Notes under the pieces: model-generated
Databases searched by the model: none
Seen by the model: only the letters and a program-made list of their open reading frames with translations
Told to the model about the DNA's origin: nothing
Origin: Paracoccus lutimaris
Lineage (GTDB): Bacteria; Pseudomonadota; Alphaproteobacteria; Rhodobacterales; Rhodobacteraceae
Reading direction: 5' to 3'
Assembly: GCF_003337565.1 (NCBI RefSeq)
Contig: NZ_QPJL01000018.1
Span: forward strand, 1 to 64,000
DNA length: 64,000 nucleotides
Program-made: the position numbers and the translations under genes
Shown here: positions 27,262 to 36,541 of the stretch, piece by piece
Position numbering within the stretch: position 1 is the stretch's first letter
How the letters are laid out: every line of letters starts with the position of its first letter

Positions 27262-29313
27262 GTGATACGGAACAGGCTTCTCCAGCGATCGTCAAACTTC
27301 CGGCTCTTGTCCGACTTCGTATTGTCGGCGGTATCGGCGTCCCTTGCGGCCGCGATGGCGACGGTCGTCTGGGCGAACGGTGCCGGCGGGATAGTGATCC
27401 CCATGCTGATCGGGGTGGCGGCGGGCGTGATCTGCCTGGTCTCGGCTTTTCGGGCTGGCGCCGCGAAGCGGATCGTCGCGGCCTATGCCCAGGGGCGGCT
27501 GGACACGGAGAGCTTTCTCGAACGCCTCGACCCATGCGCCCGAGCCGCATTGTCCTTTCGAATGGCGGTGATCTGCCTGGGGCCGGCGGTCATGGCTTGC
27601 GTCATTGCGGCAGCCTTTCCGGGCCGGGTCGTCGCGGCACCGATCGCCGCGGCGCTCCTGGCCGTAGTCTTGCTGAGGTTTTGCGGTGCGGCTGGCTATC
27701 GGACGGGAGGCGGGTGGTTTTTTGACGCGCTCATACCGGACGAGGTGGTTCTGGACATGACAGGCTCGGCCGACGCATGGGCGCGGTTTCGCGCCGGCTG
27801 GACCTTGGATGGGCGGGTGGCGGTGCTGCGCCAGGCCGCGGCATTGCGCTCGGACCTGCCGCAAGAGGTTCGCCAGATCGTATTGGCGCAATACAGCCCG
27901 CACGCCATCTTCGTTCCGGTCCGGCTGGTGCCGAAATCCGTCGGCTCCGAGCTTCGCCTGATGCTTGCCGGCGGGCGCGTCGGCGGCGCGGCCATGGCGC
28001 TGGCGGCAATCCTCGCCTTGATGGCGGTGCTGCTGTTGCCGCGCGATCTTTTGCGAATCCCGGCGCTTAATGAACTGGAGCTGCCGGCCTTGCAGTCCCC
28101 GCCCGACGAGTCACCGCAAGATCCTGACACGCCGGCTGGCGGTCGGGACCAGAGTGGCAATGAGGCCGGGCCAGGCCCGTCGGGTGCATCCGGCGAGCGG
28201 GGTGCCGGTGCCGGCGGTTCCTCTGCTGGACAGCAGGGGGGCGACCCGACATCCGGCGAAAGTGCCGCTGGCAAAGGACAAAGCGGGCAGGCACCGGCGA
28301 GTGCGGATCGGCAGGACCAGCCGGGAGCCCAGGCCGGCGAGGATGCGGCACAGCAAGGCGGGAATGCCGCGTCGGATGCGGCCGGCGGCGCCGATGGCGA
28401 ACAGCCAGGCGCCGATGACGCCGGGTCGGGCCAGCAGCCCGGCGCAGGCCCGGCCTCTGGCGAGGGTGGAGCCCCAAGCGAAGCCTTGGACGGCAGCGGC
28501 CCGGGGCAGAAAGCTGCGGATCAGCAGGGCCAGGCGGGCGAGGGCGGCGCCCAGGCCGGCAAGGATGCGGCTGAGCAAGGTCAGCAAGGTGCTGAGGCTG
28601 CATCCGATGCCGCCGGCCGTGGCAAGCCCGGCGCAGGCGAGGCGGGTCAGGACCCCGGCGACGGCCAGGCCGCTGACGCAGGCGGGGGCGATGCAGCATC
28701 CCGGCAAGCCGGCGGCGCGAAGGCTGCGCCGGCTGACAGCGCCGCGGGCGAAGGCGGCCGGCCGGAACCGAGCCGCTCTGGCGATTCGTCGCCGACGCAG
28801 GGCACCCAGGCCGGCAGCGACCCGGGCGCGACCGAGCGTGCTGGCGCCGGGCCCGAGGATACATCTGCTGCGGATGCGACTGTGCCGGCCGCGCCCGGCC
28901 AGGCGGGCGCGTCTTCGGATGCTGTGCCGGCCGATGAAGTCGCCGGCGACGCTTCGGGCGCTATGCGCGAGCATGTCGATCAGTTGCCCGAGGGCGGCCG
29001 GATCACTTGGACCAAAGAGCCCGAAGGCGAAGCGGATCGGGAATTGCGGATTTCGCCGCCGCTTGACGATGACACGGCCGGGACACCGGTCGAGGCTCCG
29101 GAGCTGCGCGAGGCTGCGCAGCCACCCCAGGCCGATGTGGCGCTGGACCTGAAGGCGGGCGGTCCGGCCGCGCTCTTTGCCGAGAAGGGCGCGGTGCCCG
29201 AGGCGGTCGAAGCGCGGCTGTTGCCGGATGAGTCCGCTCCGCCCCCATCGCAGGCGATGCCGGGCGAGGCGCGGCAGATCCTGCCCGCCTGGATCGACGA
29301 ATTGATGAAATGA
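27262..29313 (+). CDS. Membrane protein with long Gly/Ala/Gln-rich disordered tail, first gene of the operon
   Basis: Using the GTG at 27262 the product has 683 residues; the start is uncertain, with ATG 27355 as a shorter choice. Four or five hydrophobic segments lie in the first 270 residues, for example PMLIGVAAGVICLVSAF and ALAAILALMAVLLL. From about 275 to 580 the chain is almost only Gly, Ala, Gln, Asp, Ser and Pro, in imperfect repeats around QAGEDAAQQG/QAGKDAAEQG and ASDAAG. A short ordered acidic end follows. The tail should be disordered and could act as a flexible tether. It heads the MoxR/vWA genes 14 bp downstream. I do not recognise the family. Confidence 0.7.
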   Translation: MIRNRLLQRSSNFRLLSDFVLSAVSASLAAAMATVVWANGAGGIVIPMLIGVAAGVICLVSAFRAGAAKRIVAAYAQGRLDTESFLERLDPCARAALSFRMAVICLGPAVMACVIAAAFPGRVVAAPIAAALLAVVLLRFCGAAGYRTGGGWFFDALIPDEVVLDMTGSADAWARFRAGWTLDGRVAVLRQAAALRSDLPQEVRQIVLAQYSPHAIFVPVRLVPKSVGSELRLMLAGGRVGGAAMALAAILALMAVLLLPRDLLRIPALNELELPALQSPPDESPQDPDTPAGGRDQSGNEAGPGPSGASGERGAGAGGSSAGQQGGDPTSGESAAGKGQSGQAPASADRQDQPGAQAGEDAAQQGGNAASDAAGGADGEQPGADDAGSGQQPGAGPASGEGGAPSEALDGSGPGQKAADQQGQAGEGGAQAGKDAAEQGQQGAEAASDAAGRGKPGAGEAGQDPGDGQAADAGGGDAASRQAGGAKAAPADSAAGEGGRPEPSRSGDSSPTQGTQAGSDPGATERAGAGPEDTSAADATVPAAPGQAGASSDAVPADEVAGDASGAMREHVDQLPEGGRITWTKEPEGEADRELRISPPLDDDTAGTPVEAPELREAAQPPQADVALDLKAGGPAALFAEKGAVPEAVEARLLPDESAPPPSQAMPGEARQILPAWIDELMK

Positions 29314-29327
29314 CAGGAGCGATGCCC

Positions 29328-30545
29328 ATGGACCAGATCATTGACCCCTCGTCGCTTGAGGCCGGCCATATCGCCTATCTCCGCGGCATCCCAGCCGCGG
29401 TCGAGGCATTGGACATGCATGGCATGGCTGATGTGGTGAACGCGCTTGTGGTGGCGCTGCTGACCGAAGGGCATGTCCTGCTGGAGGGCAACCCCGGCCT
29501 TGGCAAGACGGCGCTGGTGCGCGCGCTGTCTTCGGCCCTGGGGCTGGGGAGACAGGCGGTCGGTCGGGTTCAGTTTACCCCGGATCTGATGCCCGCCGAC
29601 ATCACCGGCACGCAAATGCCCGCCGACGACGGTTCGGGCAGGCTGGCCTTCAGCCCCGGTCCGGTGTTCTGCAGCCTGCTGCTTGCGGATGAGATCAACC
29701 GTGCCACGCCCAAGACGCAATCCGCGATGCTGGAAGCGATGGCTGAATACCAGGTGACCGTGCTGGGCAAGACCTATCCGCTGCGGCATTGGCGCGAAGC
29801 CGGCCGCCAGAGCTATCGCACGCCGTTCATGGTCATGGCCACGCAGAACCCCATCGATCAGGAGGGCACCTACGCCCTGCCCGAAGCGCAGTCCGATCGG
29901 TTCATGTTCAAGATCAACCTGTCCATGCCCGGGGCCGAGGTCATGGGCAGGATCATCGCCAAGGCGCTGAAGCCTCTGGATGCAGCGCAGCAACGGCAGG
30001 GAACGGCGGAGGATCCGGTTCAGGTCGCCGCAGCCGGCGCCCGGCTGCACGAAATCGCGCAATCCGTGCTTTCGGTCGGCCTTTCGCCCCTGGTGCTGGA
30101 TCACATCAACAACCTGGTGCAGGCCAGCAACCGGCATTTCGACCAGTTGCGCGGCATTGGCCCGGCGCGGGTGTCCGGGCTGCGCGAACTGGTCGAGCGC
30201 CGCGTGACCTATCCGCTGGGACCGCGGGCGGGCATGGCCTTGGCGCGGGCCGCCGTGGGATGGGCCGCCGCGGTGCTGGTCGAGCCGGCGCAGGCGGGCC
30301 ATGCCACCACGGCGCAGACGCCGCGCGCACTGGCCGAGATCCTCGTGCCTGTCCTGCGGCATCGCATCAGGATCTCGCATGACTATGCGGCCATGGCGAC
30401 GCCGCATGCCGAGGCGGCGGCCCTGGACGATTTCATCCGCGAGCTTGCGGTCGCCTGCGCCCCCGACGGTCCTCCCGCCGCGGGCCGCTATGTCGAGGAT
30501 TTCGCGAATTTCCTCGATCGGGCCCGCAAGGACATCCGGCTTTAG
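29328..30545 (+). CDS. MoxR-family AAA+ ATPase
   Basis: The 405-residue product has Walker A GNPGLGKT at about 54-61, Walker B LLLADEINRA at about 119 and sensor-1 ATQNPIDQEG at about 170, the classic MoxR signature. MoxR ATPases are chaperone-like and mature or activate partner vWA proteins. Three vWA-type genes follow directly, in the usual MoxR-DUF58-vWA order. I use the ATG at 29328, eight bases after AGGAG, rather than the ATG at 29310 that overlaps the previous gene. Confidence 0.9.
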   Translation: MDQIIDPSSLEAGHIAYLRGIPAAVEALDMHGMADVVNALVVALLTEGHVLLEGNPGLGKTALVRALSSALGLGRQAVGRVQFTPDLMPADITGTQMPADDGSGRLAFSPGPVFCSLLLADEINRATPKTQSAMLEAMAEYQVTVLGKTYPLRHWREAGRQSYRTPFMVMATQNPIDQEGTYALPEAQSDRFMFKINLSMPGAEVMGRIIAKALKPLDAAQQRQGTAEDPVQVAAAGARLHEIAQSVLSVGLSPLVLDHINNLVQASNRHFDQLRGIGPARVSGLRELVERRVTYPLGPRAGMALARAAVGWAAAVLVEPAQAGHATTAQTPRALAEILVPVLRHRIRISHDYAAMATPHAEAAALDDFIRELAVACAPDGPPAAGRYVEDFANFLDRARKDIRL

Positions 30546-30555
30546 GTCAAGGGCG

Positions 30556-31581
30556 ATGTCGGTCACCGATCCCCCGATCTCGCTGGCCGCGCTTGGCCGC
30601 GCCGTGCTGCGGATGCGACAGACCGTGCCCGCCGCGGGCCTGGGCGTGCATGTCAGGCGGCGCCAGGGCCACAGCCTCGAGTTCCGGGAATATCGTCCCT
30701 ATCAGCGCGGAGACGATATCCGCACGGTCGATTGGCGCGCCTCGTCGCGCCTGCCGCGCCGGTCTGACCTGCTGGTGCGCAGCTTCGAGGCGGAACAGCA
30801 GCTGACCCTTGTGATCGTCCTGGACAACCGTCCCGACATGCGGCTGCCCGAGGCGATGCCGAAGCTGCTTTACGCGCTATGGGCGGTGCGGGCGCTTGCG
30901 ACCTTGGCCCTTGGTCAGGGGGACGAGGTGGTGCTGGCCCGGCTGTTTTCCGGCGCGGCGCCGGCGATCGCCCGTTTGCGCGGTGGCAGCGGGCAGATCC
31001 AGGCGCGCCATTGGGCCGATGCAATCTGGCAGGACGGGGATGCCCGATCTGCAGATTCCCGGGCCGCAGATGCCCGATCTGCAGATGCCCGGGCCAGCGT
31101 TGCGGCGCAACCCGATTTCGCGGATCTCGCCGGGGTGGTCCGACGGTTGCGGCCGGCGGGGGCGGTCGTGGTGATCTCGGACATGCTCTTCGACGATCCC
31201 GAGCACCGCTTCATGCAGTTTGCCCGCGCGGCACAGAGGCAGAGGCGGTCGCTTTCGGTGCTGCAGCTGGACAGCCTGCAGCATGAGACCGCCCTTTTGC
31301 GCCGGGAGCGGGAATTCAGGCTGATCCGCCCCGGACATGCCATTGACGCGGGAACGCAGCAGTTTGACGAAAGCGTGCTGGCGGCAGCAGCGGATGCGGT
31401 TGCGGGACATCTGGCCATGTCGCGTCATGCGATCCATGCTGGCGGGCTGGACTGGCCGCTCGAGCCGGTGACATGGCCCGAACCCGATCTTCCGGGCGCC
31501 GAGATGCTGAAATCGTATTTCTCCCGGACCTTTCCCCGCCTGTCCATGCTGGCGGGCCTGTCTCTGGGAGGCATCGCGTGA
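30556..31581 (+). CDS. DUF58 protein with degenerate vWA domain
   Basis: The 341-residue protein has the DUF58 signature EFREYRPYQRGDDIRTVDW at about 42-60. The vWA-like fold that follows begins VIVLDNRPD at about 86. The metal-site DxSxS is replaced by DNRPD, so metal-dependent binding may be lost. A low-complexity loop at about 162-181 is encoded by a 30-bp tandem duplication (31039-31098). DUF58 proteins accompany MoxR ATPases in many bacteria. The stop overlaps the next gene's GTG start by four bases. Confidence 0.85.
   Translation: MSVTDPPISLAALGRAVLRMRQTVPAAGLGVHVRRRQGHSLEFREYRPYQRGDDIRTVDWRASSRLPRRSDLLVRSFEAEQQLTLVIVLDNRPDMRLPEAMPKLLYALWAVRALATLALGQGDEVVLARLFSGAAPAIARLRGGSGQIQARHWADAIWQDGDARSADSRAADARSADARASVAAQPDFADLAGVVRRLRPAGAVVVISDMLFDDPEHRFMQFARAAQRQRRSLSVLQLDSLQHETALLRREREFRLIRPGHAIDAGTQQFDESVLAAAADAVAGHLAMSRHAIHAGGLDWPLEPVTWPEPDLPGAEMLKSYFSRTFPRLSMLAGLSLGGIA
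31039..31098. repeat. 30-bp tandem duplication inside the DUF58 gene
   Basis: Two adjacent 30-bp units (31039-31068 and 31069-31098) differ at only a few positions. They encode DARSADSRAA and DARSADARAS. The duplication is in frame and lies in a surface-loop region of the DUF58 protein. Confidence 0.85.
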
Positions 31582-33191
31582 TCTGGGCGGCTGCAATCAT
31601 CGCGCTTGCGGGGCTGGCGATCCTTGGCTGGCACATGCAAAGGCCGAGGCCGCGCAGCATGTCGGTTTCCTTCGCGCGGTTTGTCCCGCAATTGCCGATG
31701 GCGCCGTCGCGGGCGCGCTTCGCCTTGACCTGGCCCGGCGATGGCTGGGCGCTGGCCTGTCTGCTTGTGGCGGCGGCGCTGGCCATCTGGGCGCTGCTGG
31801 ATGGTCGGCGCGAATACCAGTCATCCCGGCCCCGGCATCTGGGGCTGCGGGTGGTGCTGGACCTGTCGGCCTCGATGGGGGTCCAGGATGCCGGCGCGAC
31901 GCGGCTGGCGCAGGCGCTCGCCCGGCTGGACAAGGCGCGGCGCCAGGTTGCCGGAGCTGGCCCGAAATCGGACTGTCTGGAACTGGTAGCCGTTGGGGCC
32001 GAGCCCGGAGCCGTGCAGGCCCTGCCGCTTGCCGGCGACTTGCCGGCGACGCTTGCAGGTGGCCTGCGCCACGAGGGCGCCGAGGTCGGCAGCCTTGTCG
32101 CCGCCGCCATGCTGCCGCAGGTGGATTGCGTGCTGACGCATGTGCTGGTGCTGACCGACATGCCTCCGGTCGCCATGACGGCGGGCGAGGGCGTGGACGT
32201 GATCTGGGATCAGGTCGGCGCCCCCGTCGGCAATGCCGGGATCCGGCAGTTGCAGGTGATGCAATCGGCCTTCGGCCAGACGACCTCCGAGATCCGCGTC
32301 GAGGGCGTGGTGTCCGGCCAGGATCTTCCAGGCGCGCTTGTTCTTGACGCTCCGTCGGGCCAGCAGCAATTGTCGATCCATCCGATGCCGGAAGCCGAGG
32401 GGCGATGGTTCGCAACGGCGGCCTATGCCGGCCCGGGGGAATATGCGGCGCGGCTTGCGGCCGCCGATGGTTATGACGGCGACGACAAGGTCGTGACCCA
32501 GCTGCAACGACCGGCGAGCCTCGCGGTCGATTGGCGCCTTTCCGACCTGGCCCGTCCCGCGGGCCTGGCCGAGGGCGGCCCCGGCGATCTGCTGGTCGCC
32601 GAGGGCGATGGACTGCCCGCGGATGCCTTGGCGCGGCCCGTGCTGCTGACCTATCCCGGCTTCAGCCTCGGTAACCAACCAGGCCATATCGGCCCGTTCA
32701 TCGAGGATGCGGCGCTACTTTCCATGGTCAGTTTCGACGCGCTCGAGGCAGCGATGCCTTCCGCCTGGCCTGGCCCGCTTCCGCCCGGCTTTGCGCCGGT
32801 CCTGGTCGATGATGCGGGCGGTGTGCTGGTCGCGCGCCGTGAACAGCCGAAAGGCCTGATCGTGCCAGCGCCGGTCCCGATCCTGCCCGATCCTGCCCGT
32901 AACCTGTCGCTGACGCTGTTCTTTTCGGCATTGGCGGATCTGGCGATGCCCGAAGCACAGGAGCAGGCGCTGGAATGGCGTGACGGCCAGGGTCGCATCG
33001 TCGCCAATGCCTGGCGCGAAAGCATGACCGGGCGCCCGCTGGGCCCGCCCGCCGATCTGCATCGCCTGGCGCAGCTATCGCGGGTCAGCACCGGCGCTCC
33101 GTTCTGGCCCTGGCTCGTCCTGGCTTCGCTGCTGGCGCTCTTGGCGGAAAGGCTTCTGCGGCTGGCCCGTCGATCCGAGGCCGTGTCATGA
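31578..33191 (+). CDS. Membrane-anchored vWA protein (BatA-like)
   Basis: The 537-residue product starts at a GTG (31578) overlapping the DUF58 stop, with GGGAGG upstream. Hydrophobic segments lie at about 2-18 and 58-75, and another near the end (about 508-525). Between them sits a vWA domain with an intact metal motif VLDLSASMG at about 93-101. This layout matches Bat/aerotolerance-type proteins that partner MoxR and DUF58. The domain probably binds a protein ligand at the membrane; which one is unknown. It overlaps the next gene by ATGA. Confidence 0.8.
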   Translation: MIWAAAIIALAGLAILGWHMQRPRPRSMSVSFARFVPQLPMAPSRARFALTWPGDGWALACLLVAAALAIWALLDGRREYQSSRPRHLGLRVVLDLSASMGVQDAGATRLAQALARLDKARRQVAGAGPKSDCLELVAVGAEPGAVQALPLAGDLPATLAGGLRHEGAEVGSLVAAAMLPQVDCVLTHVLVLTDMPPVAMTAGEGVDVIWDQVGAPVGNAGIRQLQVMQSAFGQTTSEIRVEGVVSGQDLPGALVLDAPSGQQQLSIHPMPEAEGRWFATAAYAGPGEYAARLAAADGYDGDDKVVTQLQRPASLAVDWRLSDLARPAGLAEGGPGDLLVAEGDGLPADALARPVLLTYPGFSLGNQPGHIGPFIEDAALLSMVSFDALEAAMPSAWPGPLPPGFAPVLVDDAGGVLVARREQPKGLIVPAPVPILPDPARNLSLTLFFSALADLAMPEAQEQALEWRDGQGRIVANAWRESMTGRPLGPPADLHRLAQLSRVSTGAPFWPWLVLASLLALLAERLLRLARRSEAVS

Positions 33192-35740
33192 TCTGTCGCT
33201 TGATCGACGGCATCACCCTTGGCGCCTGGCAGCTTGCTTGCCCTGCCGCACCCGCCGCGCCCTGGGCTTATGCGGCCGCAATCGCCGGCATCGCGGCAAC
33301 CCTGCTTTTGGCGCTGCGGGCGCGGAAACGGCCCCTGCCGCTACGCATCCTGACCGCGGCGCTGTTCGCCCTTGGCTTCATCCTGCTGGCGGTCGCCACC
33401 GAACGCCCGGAGTTGCGGCGCTCTCTCGACCAGGCCCAGGGCGGCAAGATCGTCGTCCTGCTGGACCAGTCGGAAAGCTTCTGGCGCGAACCGGCCCGGG
33501 CGCGCGGCGCATTGAACCTGGCAGCCGACCGGATCGAGGCGTTTCTTGCCTCGATGTCGGACGGTCAGGCGGCCGGGTGGCGCGGAGAATTGCGCGGCTT
33601 TGGCAGGGCCAGCGGCGGGCTTGGCGGCGAAAGCACGGCGGCCCATCTGGCCGACACGTTGCTGAGCTACCGGGTGGACCGGGCCGAAGACGCCAGCAAC
33701 CTGCGGGCCGGGCTGCTGGACGGCCTTGCCGCCTTGCTGGGCGGCGACGGGCAGGGCAGGGTCATCCTGCTGAGCGACGGGCTGGCCAGCGAGGCTCCGG
33801 ATGACGCGCTATGGGCCGAATTCCGGGCCCTGGGGGTTCCGGTGGACGTCATAGCGGCGGGCGCATCGACGCCTGCGTCCGGGCTGGTGGCGGCCAACCT
33901 TGGCCCGGAGCACCGCATCGGACAGGAGGCGGTGCTGCGCGGCACGACTCTGGGCGCTGGCAGGCTGGTGGTCATGCAGAAGGAGCGCAGCGATACGCTG
34001 GAAGTGGCAGGCGGCGACACGCTTCGGCCCTTGCGGCTGACCACCGTTTTCGATCGGCGGGGTTTGCAGGGGCTGCAAATTGGCTTCGACACGGCAAGCG
34101 TGCGGCAGCAGCGCAATCTTTTCACCCTGGTCCGCGGTCCGGCGCGCCTGTTGATCTATGGTCCGGCGCCTTGGGCGGATGCGCTGCCCGAAGCGCGCTG
34201 GCGGGTCGAACGGGCCAGCCCTGCCACGCCGCTGCCGCCCGCCGACTATGATCTGGTGGTGATCGACGGGCTCGAGCCGCAGGACTTTCCGCCCGGCCAT
34301 GTCGACGAACTGCTGGCGGCGGCGGACGGGACCGGACTGATGATCGTCAACGGCGGGTTGCGGGGCAGCGTGACGGACGAGCAGGTGATCTCTGCCTGGA
34401 ACCGTTCGGTCCTCGGCCCCATCCTGCCGGTCGATTCCGATCCGCGCCTGTTCGTGCAAGAGCCGCCGCCGCGCGACATCGTCGTCATGGTGGACGTGTC
34501 CGGCTCGATGGGCGGGCGCCGCCTCGGATCGGCACAAAGCGCGATTCGCGCCATCCTGGCGCAATTGCGGCCGCAGGACAGCATCGCGATATTGCCGTTT
34601 TCCAGTGATGCGCACAGGCCATTCCAGAAAAGCGCGGCCACGCAAAAGACGCTGGAGGCCGCCCGCCGATATACCGACGGGCTTTCTGCCGGCGGCGGCA
34701 CGGCGCCAGAGACGACCTTGCAATCCTCGGCCCGCTTCGTGTCGAACTATTGCGCCTTCTTCTTCATTTCGGACGCCGAGTTCGAGCCGCCGAAATCCGC
34801 GCCGCAATGCTTCACCACCGCGATCTCGGTGTCGGATTCGCGGTTTCCGATGGATGTCAGCGCCTGGGGCGAAGAGATTCTGCTGGGTGAGGACGGAAGC
34901 GCCGACAATATCCCGTTCCGCTATTTCCAGCCCGAGGAGCGCAAGGAATATTACCGGGACGGCCTGTTCACCCCGCTGTCCGTCGGCGGGGACGGACTTC
35001 CCGATCCCGGGCTGGGCGTGAACGGGATGGCCATCACCTATCCGCGCAGCGATGCGCGGGTCGAGTGGCTGCACGCCCTTCCGCCGCCCGATCCGCTGTT
35101 TGCCTGGCGCCGGGATGCCCGTCGGCCGGGCGTCGTCGCGGGGGTTTTCCTTGGGCCCATGGACGCGCAATGGGGGCAGTCTGCCCTGCCGGCGACCGAG
35201 GCCATGCTGGAGCGCCTGCTGGGCTGGCCCGACCAGGACCGTTACCTGGTGCAACTGCTTGACGAAGGCGACCGCTATATGCTGCGCGTGACCCCGACCA
35301 GCGCGGCGGGCGTGATCCATCAGGGCGCCCTGTCGGCCAGCCTGACCTGGTCGAATGGCACGTCGAACGGCATCTCCCTGCAGTTCGATCGGCGGCAGGG
35401 GGCCTTTGTCGGCGGCGTCCCGGCACCTGCGGCCGGCGGGTTTCAACGCGCGCTGCTGGTCCTGCAGGAGGGGGCGAACATCCAGCGCATCCCGGTGGAT
35501 TTCCCGCCCGCCACCGCCCTTTCCGGGCAGCGGGCGGAACGCCTCGATTTCGGCGTGAATGCTGAAATCCTACGCGCAGCCGAGCAGAAAACCGGCGGAA
35601 TTTCGCTTGCGGAGCAGCAAATTTCCGCTTACCCCTCAAGGAGTATTCACGAGGTCGTTATTCTTGCCCATGCGTTCCTGTCTCTCGCTTTTGCCTTTGT
35701 TGCCGCGGGCGTCTGGTCCCGAAACCTGAGTTCGCGATGA
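33188..35740 (+). CDS. Large membrane vWA protein with two vWA-like domains and an amidotransferase-like segment
   Basis: The 850-residue product has two N-terminal membrane helices (about 27-43 and 53-69) and one near the C-terminus (about 826-845). A first vWA-like domain starts at about 88 with VVLLDQSES (DxSxS kept). A segment at about 320-420 (LLIYGPAPWADALPEA, then LVVIDGLEP) resembles the class-I amidotransferase-like domain found in such proteins. A second vWA domain at about 432-600 has the perfect MIDAS VDVSGSMGG. The bulk should face the periplasm. It overlaps both neighbours by ATGA, so it is part of the MoxR-served set. Confidence 0.8.
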   Translation: MICRLIDGITLGAWQLACPAAPAAPWAYAAAIAGIAATLLLALRARKRPLPLRILTAALFALGFILLAVATERPELRRSLDQAQGGKIVVLLDQSESFWREPARARGALNLAADRIEAFLASMSDGQAAGWRGELRGFGRASGGLGGESTAAHLADTLLSYRVDRAEDASNLRAGLLDGLAALLGGDGQGRVILLSDGLASEAPDDALWAEFRALGVPVDVIAAGASTPASGLVAANLGPEHRIGQEAVLRGTTLGAGRLVVMQKERSDTLEVAGGDTLRPLRLTTVFDRRGLQGLQIGFDTASVRQQRNLFTLVRGPARLLIYGPAPWADALPEARWRVERASPATPLPPADYDLVVIDGLEPQDFPPGHVDELLAAADGTGLMIVNGGLRGSVTDEQVISAWNRSVLGPILPVDSDPRLFVQEPPPRDIVVMVDVSGSMGGRRLGSAQSAIRAILAQLRPQDSIAILPFSSDAHRPFQKSAATQKTLEAARRYTDGLSAGGGTAPETTLQSSARFVSNYCAFFFISDAEFEPPKSAPQCFTTAISVSDSRFPMDVSAWGEEILLGEDGSADNIPFRYFQPEERKEYYRDGLFTPLSVGGDGLPDPGLGVNGMAITYPRSDARVEWLHALPPPDPLFAWRRDARRPGVVAGVFLGPMDAQWGQSALPATEAMLERLLGWPDQDRYLVQLLDEGDRYMLRVTPTSAAGVIHQGALSASLTWSNGTSNGISLQFDRRQGAFVGGVPAPAAGGFQRALLVLQEGANIQRIPVDFPPATALSGQRAERLDFGVNAEILRAAEQKTGGISLAEQQISAYPSRSIHEVVILAHAFLSLAFAFVAAGVWSRNLSSR

Positions 35741-36522
35741 GATCCGTTCTTCCGCGCGTCTTCCACCCCAACCGGCTTTTCGACGGAAATCTGGCGGCCG
35801 AGGGCCTGCGCGGGTTTCGCGCGCCCGAGATGGCCGTGCTGGCGCAGGCGCTGCAACGCGGGGTTCTGGCCAATCTTCGCGCATTGCTTGCCAGTCAGGC
35901 GCCGGTGGCCTTGACGGCGCAGGATGTCGAAGCACTGGTCCGGCCGCCTCCGGCCAGGCGGCGGTGGCGGCTGCGGCGTGCGGGGAAACAGCCGCCTGTT
36001 TCCGTGATGCAGCCTGGACCAGAGGCGGTTCGGTTGCTGTTGCGCAAGCCACAATCCTTGGCGTCGGTTGCCGTGCCGGGGCCTGACTTCGGTCCCGAGA
36101 TCCTGTTGCGGGTGGTGCTGCGCCAGGGCTTCGCCGATCCGGTCTTCCTGCACGAACTCGGAGAGGTCTGCCGGACCTTTCTGTGCCAGCATGTGCTGTT
36201 CCATCCCGGCCCGCCACCGCATCCGGATTTTTCGCCGGCGGGGCTGGGCCTGCTGATCGTCTCGCAGCCCGGGCACCTGTTCGCCCCCGATGCCGGCCAT
36301 GCCTTGCTGAGGGCGGCGGTGGCCGAATTGGCCGGGCCCTGCCGGCCTTGGGACCAATGGTTGCTGCGCCTGATGGGCAAGGCCCCCGGATGGGCGGCGC
36401 CGCCGGATCTGGCCGGCCTGCCCTGGGTCGTCTGGACCCCCGAGGCCGGGTTCGACGCGGCCGCGGCCGTCGCGGCCGGGCTGCCCGCCTATTGGCCCAG
36501 CATCCTCGACCTTGCCCCCTGA
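35737..36522 (+). CDS. Unknown protein between the vWA and RavA-type genes
   Basis: The 261-residue product has no membrane segment and no known motif. It is Ala/Leu/Pro-rich with an Arg-rich stretch (PPPARRRWRLRRAGKQ) at about 69-84. A mixed alpha/beta C-terminal half contains GLGLLIVSQPGHLF. Its ATG overlaps the previous stop by four bases and the RavA-type gene follows after 19 bp. It may be an adaptor of the ATPase, judged by position only. Confidence 0.6.
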   Translation: MRSVLPRVFHPNRLFDGNLAAEGLRGFRAPEMAVLAQALQRGVLANLRALLASQAPVALTAQDVEALVRPPPARRRWRLRRAGKQPPVSVMQPGPEAVRLLLRKPQSLASVAVPGPDFGPEILLRVVLRQGFADPVFLHELGEVCRTFLCQHVLFHPGPPPHPDFSPAGLGLLIVSQPGHLFAPDAGHALLRAAVAELAGPCRPWDQWLLRLMGKAPGWAAPPDLAGLPWVVWTPEAGFDAAAAVAAGLPAYWPSILDLAP

Positions 36523-36541
36523 TCAAGCCGGAGCCTTCCTC

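Noticed and set aside
29328..35740. Methanol-oxidation (mox) or aerotolerance (bat) operon
   Set aside because: MoxR, DUF58 and vWA proteins occur in many systems. No dehydrogenase or cytochrome genes are here, and the genes continue without break into TerB and helicase genes.
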